DNA of 5,033 bases from an uncultured Eubacteriaceae bacterium. Lineage in GTDB: Bacteria; Bacillota; Clostridia; Eubacteriales; Anaerofustaceae. Positions 1 through 5,032 of the stretch are shown here, in pieces. Position numbers and translations under genes: made by a program. The notes under the pieces are model-generated. The model searched no databases. It saw only the letters and a list, made by a program, of their open reading frames with translations, and was not told the DNA's origin. The stretch lies in contig CAMSGF010000082.1 in the NCBI GenBank assembly GCA_947058225.1, positions 1-5,033 of the forward strand, read 5' to 3'. Positions within the stretch are counted from its first letter, which is position 1. Each line of letters begins with the position of its first letter.

Positions 1-261
1 AATTTTCTTTAATTTTAAATCAATATGTTGGGTTTAGATATATCCTTCATCTATATATTATATTTTTTTAGTTTTAAATAAAAAATATTATCAATTATTT
101 AGAAACATACATTTACTATTATTAAAAAATATTACTTTGTTTAGAAAGTTAATAAATATGATATTAGAAAAGCTATTAAAACTAAATAAAATATTATTTG
201 TATAATTATAAATGAAGGATATATCTAAACCCAACATATTGATTTAAAATTAAAGAAAATT
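1..261. repeat. Large inverted repeat: 50-bp perfect arms around an AT-rich core
   Basis: Positions 1-50 are the exact reverse complement of 212-261. After one mismatch (51/211) four more pairs match inward, then symmetry is lost. The 161-nt core is extremely AT-rich and shows no convincing ORF. The left arm begins at the first base of the window, so the repeat may extend further left and any target-site duplication cannot be seen. This layout fits a MITE-like non-autonomous element with long terminal inverted repeats, or a long imperfect foldback that would form a strong stem if transcribed. I do not recognise the arm as the end of a particular IS family. It lies where many Firmicutes have the alaS-ireB junction. 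Confidence 0.85.
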
Positions 262-309
262 TTAAAAAATACAATTTATTGTAAAAAAAAATCATTTTAT
301 GAAAAAAAA

Positions 310-339
310 TTGAAAAAAATAAAAAAATTGTGTTATAAT
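310..339 (+). promoter_or_regulatory. Predicted sigma-A promoter with extended -10, upstream of ireB
   Basis: A -35 box TTGAAA (310-315) and a perfect -10 box TATAAT (334-339) are separated by 18 nt. The -10 is preceded by TGT, giving the TG extended -10 motif. Transcription would start near 345-347, leaving a leader of about 200 nt before ireB. It lies just outside the right arm of the 1-261 inverted repeat. The surroundings are AT-rich, which raises chance matches, but both boxes plus the extended motif make this the best promoter in the window. It would drive the ireB-ruvX-DUF1292-rnj-ylbF cluster. Confidence 0.7.
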
Positions 340-366
340 ATATTTGAATTATAAATAGGGCGATAT

Positions 367-408
367 ATGAAATTAATATATGTTTTAAGCATATTTTATA
401 TAAATTGA
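367..408 (+). CDS. Possible 13-codon leader peptide (uORF)
   Basis: An ATG at 367 follows AGGG (357-360) with a 6-nt spacer and opens a 13-codon frame ending at TGA 406-408. The peptide reads MKLIYVLSIFYIN, which is hydrophobic. It would be the first translatable frame after the predicted start site near 346. It has no run of identical amino-acid codons of the sort seen in classical attenuators, although Ile and Tyr are frequent. In such AT-rich DNA a short frame can arise by chance, and the ribosome site is weak. I do not recognise the peptide. Confidence 0.2.
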   Translation: MKLIYVLSIFYIN

Positions 409-494
409 AAATTAAGAGATAGTTTTAGAGATATAAATTTCGCTAAATTTTTTATTTGAATTAAAATATAATACGTATATTAAGAAAACAAAAC

Positions 495-523
495 TTGAAA
501 ATCAATTTATAATATTGTAATAT
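495..523 (+). promoter_or_regulatory. Weak candidate promoter close to ireB
   Basis: TTGAAA (495-500) lies 17 nt upstream of TAATAT (518-523), which matches the -10 consensus at four of six positions, including the key second A and the last T. A start near 530 would place the ireB ribosome site almost at the 5' end of the RNA. The AT-rich context makes chance matches likely, so this ranks well below the promoter at 310-339. Confidence 0.25.
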
Positions 524-530
524 TTTATGC

Positions 531-539
531 AGGTGGTGA
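531..539 (+). promoter_or_regulatory. Ribosome binding site of ireB
   Basis: AGGTGGTGA pairs with the 3' end of 16S rRNA (the canonical complement is GGAGGTGA) with one substitution. It sits 7 nt before the ATG at 547. It supports that start for ireB, since the next in-frame ATG falls inside the conserved fold. Confidence 0.75.
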
Positions 540-546
540 ATGTTTT

Positions 547-801
547 ATGGAAAACGATAATTACACAGTACAATTTAGTCTAGAAAATGACCGATCTAAG
601 GTTATTCAGGAAAGTATTATGCAGGTTAAAGCCGCATTGGAAGAAAAAGGTTATAACCCTGTAAATCAAATAGTCGGGTATATCATAAGCGGGGACCCGA
701 CTTATATAACATCTTATAAAGATGCGAGAAAACTTATCAGACAGATCGAAAGAGATGAAATTTTAGAAGAATTGGTTAAATTTTATTTTAACAATAAATA
801 A
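547..801 (+). CDS. ireB: IreB family regulatory phosphoprotein (UPF0297, YrzL-like)
   Basis: A small cytoplasmic protein of 84 residues, close to the usual length of just under 90. The family signature runs from about residue 35 to 80: [11 protein letters not shown], then SGDPTYI, then [18 protein letters not shown]. In Enterococcus faecalis IreB is a target of the PASTA-type Ser/Thr kinase IreK and restrains cephalosporin resistance; phosphorylation is reported near the N-terminus at Thr4 and Thr7. Here Thr7 is retained in the matching TVQF context, while position 4 is Asp. Whether the protein plays the same role in this organism is inference. It is followed after 45 nt by ruvX, the standard Firmicute arrangement; alaS, which often precedes the pair, is not within the 546 bases upstream. 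Start chosen from the good ribosome site 7 nt upstream. Family assignment is very secure. Confidence 0.95.
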   Translation: MENDNYTVQFSLENDRSKVIQESIMQVKAALEEKGYNPVNQIVGYIISGDPTYITSYKDARKLIRQIERDEILEELVKFYFNNK

Positions 802-835
802 ATATAAATTTAAGTTTTATTTTAGTGCGTAAATT

Positions 836-841
836 AAGGAG
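836..841 (+). promoter_or_regulatory. Ribosome binding site deciding the GTG start of ruvX
   Basis: AAGGAG ends 5 nt before GTG at 847. No ATG is available at the N-terminus before the conserved DFG motif, and the GTG gives exactly the short lead-in expected for the family. It therefore fixes an alternative start codon. Confidence 0.8.
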
Positions 842-846
842 TAAAA

Positions 847-1284
847 GTGAATAATAAAAGAATTTTAGCACTTGATTTTGGTGAAAGCAGAATCGGTGTG
901 GCCGTTAGTGATATGCTTTTAATTACTGCGCAGGGCGTTGGAGTTATTAAAAGGACATCATTAAAAGATGATATTAATAAGATTAAGGAATATGTTAAAG
1001 AATACGATTGTTTTAAGATAGTGCTTGGAAATCCCATAAATCTCGATGGAAAAGATGGAACAAGGGCTGTTATTACAAAAGAATTTTATGAAAAATTAAA
1101 AAATCATTTTGATATTGATATTGTTCTTTGGGATGAAAGACTTTCCACAAAGGAAGCCGAACGTGCTCTTGAAATGGACAATGTCAAGTGGAGAAAAAAA
1201 AGAGATGTTATTGATATGATGGCGGCTCAGATTATTTTATCATCTTATCTTGATTATAATAAATTTAATAACGGAGGTATTTAA
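847..1284 (+). CDS. ruvX: RuvX/YqgF family Holliday-junction resolvase-like nuclease
   Basis: An RNase H-fold protein of 145 residues, normal family length. Family members have been linked to resolving branched DNA and, in E. coli and other bacteria, to 5' maturation of 16S rRNA; which role dominates here cannot be told from sequence. The N-terminal strand LALDFGESRIGVAVSD (7-22) supplies the first catalytic aspartate, D10. The second motif GNPINLDGKDG (61-71) corresponds to the usual GLPLNMDG-G, with Asn in place of Leu after the Gly. WDERLST (95-101) and RDVIDMMAAQIIL (119-131), with D123, complete the acidic active site. It starts with GTG behind a clear AAGGAG site. Its stop codon overlaps the next start by one base (TAATG), so translation of the DUF1292 gene is probably coupled to it. 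Confidence 0.95.
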   Translation: MNNKRILALDFGESRIGVAVSDMLLITAQGVGVIKRTSLKDDINKIKEYVKEYDCFKIVLGNPINLDGKDGTRAVITKEFYEKLKNHFDIDIVLWDERLSTKEAERALEMDNVKWRKKRDVIDMMAAQIILSSYLDYNKFNNGGI

Positions 1285-1514
1285 TGGAAGAAAACACAAT
1301 AAAATTGTTAAATGAAAATAATGAAGAAATTATTTTTTATGTTGAAGATGAATTTGATTTTGAAAATAAGCATTATTTAGTGTTGTATGAAGAAGAAAGC
1401 AGTGAGGACAGCTTTTTGTTTTATGTAGAAGAGCAGGGAGAAGATTTGGTTGTAAAAATGGTTGAGGACGATGAAGAATTTGAAAGGGTTAGCGATTATT
1501 ACGATAATCTGTAA
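1284..1514 (+). CDS. DUF1292 family small acidic protein (YrzB-like)
   Basis: A 76-residue, strongly acidic protein of unknown molecular function. The family typically follows ireB and ruvX in Firmicutes, and that context supports the call as much as the sequence does. Features include an N-terminal strand pattern ending in EEIIFYVEDEFDFENKHY (14-31), the short YLVLY strand (31-35), a second half with FLFYVEEQGEDLVVKMV, and the closing DEEFERVSDYYDNL. Basic residues are few (four Lys/Arg), so the predicted pI is very low. There is no signal peptide or membrane segment. A GGAGGT site at 1273-1278 lies 5 nt before the ATG, which overlaps the ruvX stop codon. RNase J begins 6 nt after its stop, so it sits in the middle of a tightly packed operon. 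Confidence 0.88.
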   Translation: MEENTIKLLNENNEEIIFYVEDEFDFENKHYLVLYEEESSEDSFLFYVEEQGEDLVVKMVEDDEEFERVSDYYDNL

Positions 1515-1520
1515 GACGTT

Positions 1521-3323
1521 ATGAATGAAAAAAAGACAGTCAAAAAAACTACCAAATCAACAAAAACAACTAAAACTGCTTCAAAATCGACATCTAAAGA
1601 TTCTTTAAAAGCTACTCCGCTTACGAAAAAAGTAGCTTCAAAGCAAAGGGTTTTAACTCAAAAATTAAAAATTATCCCACTCGGAGGACTTGGCGAAATC
1701 GGAAAGAATTTAACCGTATTTGAATGTATGGGGGATATTATTTTAGTTGATTGCGGACTTAAATTTCCCGATGAAAACATGTATGGAATAGATGCGGTCA
1801 TCCCTGATTTTACGTATTTGCTTGAAAACAGACATAAGATAAGGGGACTTTTTATAACTCATGGGCACGAAGACCATATAGGAGGAATTTCATATTTATT
1901 AAAGCAGATAAATATTCCAATATACGGAACAAAGCTTGCAATGGGACTTTTAAACAGGAAATTGAGCGAACACAATCTTGAAAAAAGCACGACTCTTAAT
2001 ATAGTTAAAGCAGGAAACACTGTAAATGTCAGGGGTTTTTCAGTTGAATTTGTTCAGTCAAATCACTCAATCCCCGATTCTTGCTGCTTATATATTAAAT
2101 GTAAAGGCGGAAGTGTTTTTCATACGGGAGATTTTAAGATGGATTATACTCCTGTTGACGGACAGCAAATCAACCTTCAAAGAATTGCAAATATAGGTGC
2201 TGAGGGGATAGACGTCCTTATGGCAGACAGCACAAACGCTGAAAGACCAGGTCAGACAAAGAGTGAAGCTAGTGTCGGAAAGACGTTTATGAATCTCTTT
2301 AGGGAGGCAGATAAGAGAAGAATAATTGTCGCAACCTTTGCTACAAATGTTCACAGGGTTCAGCAGGTTTTTGATGCTGCAAAGAAATACAAAAGAAAAA
2401 TTGCGATAAGCGGAAGAAGTATGGTAAATGTAATCGCTGTTGCAAAGGAACTTAAATATTTAAAGTTTAATGACAATATTTTAATTGATATTAACGATGT
2501 TGACAATTATAAACCTTCCCAAGTCGTTCTTTTAACGACAGGTTCACAGGGAGAACCTATGGCGGCTTTAAGCCGTATGGCAAAAGGAGAACACAGGCAG
2601 TTTAGGGTTACGAATGAAGATTTTGTTATAATTTCGGCGACACCTATCCCCGGAAATGAAAAGATGGTTGCAGAAGTTATAAGCTCACTTATTAAGCTTG
2701 GAGCAAATGTTGTGTATCAGGGAGCGGAAGGAATTCACGTTTCAGGACACGCACAAATAGAGGAATTAAAGCTTATGCACTCTCTTGTAAAGGCTAAGTA
2801 TTTTATGCCAGTACATGGTGAATTTAAGATGCTTGCAGCACATAGGGATATTGCAGTGGAGCTTGGACAAAAAGAAGAGAATGTCTTTATTATGGAAAAC
2901 GGGGATGTGCTTGAAATAAATAAAAGCGGTGCGAGGATAACAGGAAGCGTTCAGCATGGTATTACGATGATTGACGGACTTGGGATTGGAGATGTCGGAA
3001 ATATCGTATTAAAAGACAGAAAGAAACTGAGCGAAGATGGGTTATTTATCGTGGTTATATCTCTTACGAAGAATAATGTCGTAAGCGGTCCTGATATAGT
3101 GTCCCGTGGGTTTGTATATATGAGAGAGAGTGAAGAATTGTTAAGCGGTGCTAAAAATATTGCAAGAAAAGTTTTAAGTAAATATAAAAACAAGTTATTT
3201 GATTACAATTCGATTAAGACAGATATGAAATACGATTTAGAAAAATATTTATTTGAAAAGACAAAGAGAAGACCTATGATTTTACCGATATTGATGTATA
3301 TTAAACCTGAGGAGGAAGTATAA
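1521..3323 (+). CDS. rnj: Ribonuclease J (metallo-beta-lactamase/beta-CASP RNase)
   Basis: A 600-residue RNase J, a cytoplasmic zinc-dependent enzyme with endonuclease and 5'-3' exonuclease activity in mRNA decay and rRNA processing. The core starts near residue 50 with IIPLGGLGEIGKNLTVFEC. Metal ligands are visible: HGHEDH (114-119), H182 in NHSIPDS, D204 in HTGDF, and H432 in PVHGE. The beta-CASP domain shows ADSTN (235-239), ATFATNVHR (271-279) and GSQGEPMAALSR (341-352), with HVSGH at 406-410. The C-terminal part has GLGIGDVGNIVL, SRGFVYMRES and the end motif KTKRRPMILPI (580-590). Ahead of the core is an extra segment of about 48 residues, rich in Lys, Thr and Ser, which Bacillus RNase J1 lacks; this is why the protein is longer than the usual ~555 residues. 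No Shine-Dalgarno is seen before ATG 1521, only 6 nt after the upstream stop, so reinitiation is likely. J1 versus J2 cannot be assigned, but the intact ligands predict an active enzyme. Confidence 0.97.
   Translation: MNEKKTVKKTTKSTKTTKTASKSTSKDSLKATPLTKKVASKQRVLTQKLKIIPLGGLGEIGKNLTVFECMGDIILVDCGLKFPDENMYGIDAVIPDFTYLLENRHKIRGLFITHGHEDHIGGISYLLKQINIPIYGTKLAMGLLNRKLSEHNLEKSTTLNIVKAGNTVNVRGFSVEFVQSNHSIPDSCCLYIKCKGGSVFHTGDFKMDYTPVDGQQINLQRIANIGAEGIDVLMADSTNAERPGQTKSEASVGKTFMNLFREADKRRIIVATFATNVHRVQQVFDAAKKYKRKIAISGRSMVNVIAVAKELKYLKFNDNILIDINDVDNYKPSQVVLLTTGSQGEPMAALSRMAKGEHRQFRVTNEDFVIISATPIPGNEKMVAEVISSLIKLGANVVYQGAEGIHVSGHAQIEELKLMHSLVKAKYFMPVHGEFKMLAAHRDIAVELGQKEENVFIMENGDVLEINKSGARITGSVQHGITMIDGLGIGDVGNIVLKDRKKLSEDGLFIVVISLTKNNVVSGPDIVSRGFVYMRESEELLSGAKNIARKVLSKYKNKLFDYNSIKTDMKYDLEKYLFEKTKRRPMILPILMYIKPEEEV
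3310..3315 (+). promoter_or_regulatory. Ribosome binding site of ylbF-family gene inside rnj
   Basis: AGGAGG lies within the last codons of RNase J, 7 nt before the ATG at 3323. That ATG shares its first base with the RNase J TAA. The strong site suggests ylbF translation is high and not wholly dependent on coupling. Confidence 0.75.
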
Positions 3324-3694
3324 TGAACGTCTATGATAAAGGCAATGATTTGGCAAGAGCCATAAAAGAAAGTGATGAATTTAAAAGATATAAAAGTGCG
3401 GCAGAGAATATAGACAAAAGTGATGAGCATAAAAATATGCTTAAAGACTTTTTAAATATGCAATACAAATTATCATTATCGCAGGCAAGAGGAGAAACGC
3501 CTGATGAAAAAGTAATTGAGGAATTTAATGTTTTATACTCTACTATTGCAAACATAAGTGATATAAAGGAATTTTTAGAATCACAAATGTATTTTGCAAA
3601 GATGATAGAAGATATTTCAAAGATGATTTCTGATGCAACGGACACAGGAGTTGAATTTTTAAAGCAGGACTTTTTAAGTCCAAGTGAAGATTAA
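3323..3694 (+). CDS. YlbF/YmcA family protein (Com_YlbF), RNase-Y-complex type
   Basis: A 123-residue, all-helical, charged cytoplasmic protein. The N-terminal helix NVYDKGNDLARAIKESDEFKRY (2-23) and the following helices, with KNMLKDFLNMQ (37-47), are typical of the family. In Bacillus subtilis YlbF, YmcA and YaaT form the Y-complex, which controls RNase Y cleavage of many transcripts, competence, biofilm and sporulation. Overlapping the RNase J stop codon by one base, this gene is physically coupled to another major RNase, in line with an RNA-processing role (inference). It contains no cysteine, so it cannot itself bind the Fe-S clusters reported for the Bacillus complex. The exact paralogue (YlbF or YmcA) cannot be decided, so no symbol is given. 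The stop codon is part of a likely terminator stem. Confidence 0.85.
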   Translation: MNVYDKGNDLARAIKESDEFKRYKSAAENIDKSDEHKNMLKDFLNMQYKLSLSQARGETPDEKVIEEFNVLYSTIANISDIKEFLESQMYFAKMIEDISKMISDATDTGVEFLKQDFLSPSED

Positions 3695-3720
3695 GCCGAT
3701 TTTTAGGCTTTTTCTTTTTA
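3693..3720 (+). terminator. Probable intrinsic terminator after ylbF-family gene
   Basis: AAGCC (3693-3697) pairs with GGCTT (3706-3710) across an 8-nt AT-rich loop, followed by TTTCTTTTTA. The stem starts inside the TAA stop codon. At 5 bp it is short, so read-through into the next gene is likely and it may work as an attenuator separating the RNA-processing operon from the HAD gene. Confidence 0.6.
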
Positions 3721-3740
3721 TAAAGAATTTTATTTTAATT

Positions 3741-3746
3741 AGGAGG
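3741..3746 (+). promoter_or_regulatory. Ribosome binding site of the Cys-rich/HAD gene
   Basis: A perfect AGGAGG lies 5 nt before ATG 3752. This fixes the start so that the cysteine-rich N-terminal region belongs to the protein rather than being an upstream artefact. No convincing dedicated promoter is seen in the 57-nt gap; a TATAAA at 3719-3724 lacks a matching -35. Confidence 0.85.
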
Positions 3747-3751
3747 ATACA

Positions 3752-4849
3752 ATGGATAGTTATAAAAAAAATTATAAGTCTTTTTCAAATAAAGAATGTG
3801 AATATTATCCGTGCCATAAAACCAAAGATGATATAAACTGTTTGTTTTGTTATTGTCCACTTTACCAATTTGGGAAAAAATGCGAAGGCAATTACAAATA
3901 CATAGATACAAAAAATGGGAAAATAAAAGATTGTTCTGCTTGTCTTATTCCACATAAGAAAGAAAATTATGGCTATATTATAGATAAATTAAATGAATTA
4001 AACAGATTTTCGAACATAAAAGCAGTAGCAATGGATTTAGACCATACTCTTTTATCCGATGAGTTTGAAACTGATGAAGAAACAATGTCAATTTTTCCAA
4101 AGTTAAAAGAGGCAGGGTATAAATCCATTATATGTACAGCGAGGTTTTATGCAGAAGCGTATTATTTTGCATATAAATTTAAGCCCGATTATATGATTTG
4201 TGATAATGGGGCGAGAATAGTGGAATATAAAGATGAGAAAGAGAAGGTAATATTTGAGCAGTTTCTTCCAAAAGACATTCAAATTGAGATAATTGAAGCA
4301 CTTGAAGAATTTAAGGATGTATTTTATGTTTTTGAAACAGAAGATGATTTATACATAAACAATTATAAGCACGATAAAAAATATCTTAAGGAAGCACTTG
4401 ATTATGCATATAAAACACAGAAAGTTCTTCCGAAATTAAATGTTCATATATTTGAGGATATGAAGGAAATTCCAAAGGAAAAGGATATGACAAGACTGTA
4501 TTTAATGGACTTTTTGGAAAATGAAAAGCTGCAAAAAACACTTTCTGCCATAGGAGAAAAATACAAAGACAGAAAGTTAGTGTATATTTGTTCTTTTCAA
4601 TCAGCGTATGAGTTTGGCATTTTAAATAAAGGTGATGCGTTAAAAATACTTATAGAACATATGGGAATATCGAAAGAAAATATTATGTCTTTTGGTGATT
4701 CTTTGGCCGATATACCTATGCTAAATAATTCAGGGATAAGTGTTGCAATGGGAAATGCAAAGGATGAGTTAAAGGCAGTATCCGATTATGTGGCGGAGAG
4801 TGTGTTTGAGCATGGGGTATTAAAATTTTTAGAGGAGAAATTGTTTTAG
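3752..4849 (+). CDS. Fusion of cysteine-rich small domain and Cof-type HAD-IIB phosphatase
   Basis: A 365-residue protein in two parts. Residues ~7-75 match the cysteine-rich small domain family (PF04071-like), a probable metal-binding module normally seen as a ~90-residue stand-alone protein: ECEYYPCHK (15-23), NCLFCYCPLY (29-38), C44, then KDCSACLIPHKKENY (59-73). It has eight Cys (16, 21, 30, 33, 35, 44, 61, 64) plus H22 and H68. Residues ~89-365 are a complete HAD hydrolase of the Cof/HAD-IIB type: motif I AMDLDHTLL with D95 nucleophile and D97 acid, motif II Thr129 in ICTAR, motif III Lys293 in NKGDAL, motif IV GDSLAD (D316, D320; the family more often has GDSxND), and the typical SVAMGNA and C-terminal HGVLKFLEE. 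It is probably a cytoplasmic phosphatase on a small phosphorylated metabolite; the substrate is unknown. There is no frameshift between the parts. A terminator separates it from the upstream operon. Confidence 0.9.
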   Translation: MDSYKKNYKSFSNKECEYYPCHKTKDDINCLFCYCPLYQFGKKCEGNYKYIDTKNGKIKDCSACLIPHKKENYGYIIDKLNELNRFSNIKAVAMDLDHTLLSDEFETDEETMSIFPKLKEAGYKSIICTARFYAEAYYFAYKFKPDYMICDNGARIVEYKDEKEKVIFEQFLPKDIQIEIIEALEEFKDVFYVFETEDDLYINNYKHDKKYLKEALDYAYKTQKVLPKLNVHIFEDMKEIPKEKDMTRLYLMDFLENEKLQKTLSAIGEKYKDRKLVYICSFQSAYEFGILNKGDALKILIEHMGISKENIMSFGDSLADIPMLNNSGISVAMGNAKDELKAVSDYVAESVFEHGVLKFLEEKLF

Positions 4850-4855
4850 TGCATA

Positions 4856-4979
4856 GAGGGCGGCGGGTGAAGTGCATAGCACTTCACTGACAGGCGATTT
4901 TTAATCGCCTGAACTTTTAAAGTGAATGAATTTTTAAATATATTTAAAAATTCTATTCACTTTAAAAGCCGCCGCCCTC
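4856..4979. repeat. Cloverleaf-like composite palindrome (outer stem plus three hairpins)
   Basis: GAGGGCGGCGG (4856-4866) pairs perfectly with 4969-4979. Inside are three successive hairpins: 4867-4875 with 4879-4887 (9 bp, 3-nt loop), 4891-4899 with 4903-4911 (9 bp, TTT loop), and a long AT-rich one, 4914-4940 with 4941-4968, which pairs to its centre with a single bulged T at 4954. Nearly every base is paired, forming a four-way junction in either single strand. The GC-rich stem is unlike the surrounding DNA. It begins 6 nt after the HAD stop codon. It may be a dispersed MITE/REP-like intergenic repeat or a structured RNA; hairpin 2 followed by a short T run could also give weak transcription termination. 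It lacks tRNA conserved bases and is not a tRNA. Confidence 0.85.
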
Positions 4980-5032
4980 CCACAATAATGATCTGCAGGC
5001 CCTTTACCGTATTCTTCCGCGATCTGATCCCC
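4934..5032 (-). CDS. Possible 3' end of a minus-strand gene reading into the palindromic element
   Basis: On the minus strand an open frame enters at the window edge and runs 32 codons to a TAA at 4936-4934. The first 17-18 codons read GDQIAEEYGKGPADHYCG, a normal-looking protein composition with GC-richer codons than the rest of the window. The last 14 or so codons are encoded by the palindromic element and end in its AT-rich hairpin. If real, the element supplies the gene's C-terminus and stop codon, either as an old insertion or as a truncation. I do not recognise the protein. The plus strand is also open over this short stretch, so the assignment is tentative. Confidence 0.3.
   Translation of the reverse strand, partial: GDQIAEEYGKGPADHYCGRAAAFKVNRIFKYI

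Larger units (their letters stand above)
346..546 (+). other. Long AT-rich 5' leader of the ireB operon
   Basis: About 200 nt separate the predicted transcription start from ireB. The stretch is AT-rich with only weak foldbacks: AAATTT (435-440) facing AAATTT (445-450) across a CGCT loop and followed by a T-rich run, and AATATT/AATATT around 511-524. No known riboswitch, T-box or protein-leader motif is recognisable. It holds the possible uORF at 367-408 and a second, weaker promoter candidate near 495-523. It may be simply untranslated leader. Confidence 0.4.

Noticed and set aside
1..261. Phase-variable invertible promoter (inverton)
   Set aside because: The best promoter (310-339) lies outside the inverted repeat and no convincing promoter was found within the core, so inversion would not obviously switch transcription. 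No invertase gene is in view.
435..458. Terminator in the ireB leader (AAATTT-CGCT-AAATTT followed by T-rich run)
   Set aside because: The stem has six A-T pairs and no G-C pair, too weak to call as a terminator in such AT-rich DNA.
467..472. Additional TATAAT boxes in the leader (467-472, 508-513)
   Set aside because: Neither has an acceptable -35 hexamer at 16-18 nt; such hexamers are expected by chance here.
834..1037. Minus-strand open frame opposite the start of ruvX
   Set aside because: It overlaps the ruvX active-site motifs in antisense and has no independent support.
2088..2354. Minus-strand open frames across rnj and ylbF (for example 2088-2354, 2951-3193, 3331-3645)
   Set aside because: They lie antisense to genes with clear family motifs, lack ribosome sites and have low-complexity, unrecognisable translations, so they are shadows of the plus-strand coding.
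3695..3740. Separate promoter for the Cys-rich/HAD gene
   Set aside because: TATAAA at 3719-3724 has no -35 match at the right distance, so read-through from the operon or an undetected weak promoter is equally likely.
4856..4979. tRNA or tRNA-like gene
   Set aside because: The cloverleaf outline is only superficial: stem lengths are wrong, the loops are 3 nt or absent, and there is no anticodon loop or GTTC-type T-loop.
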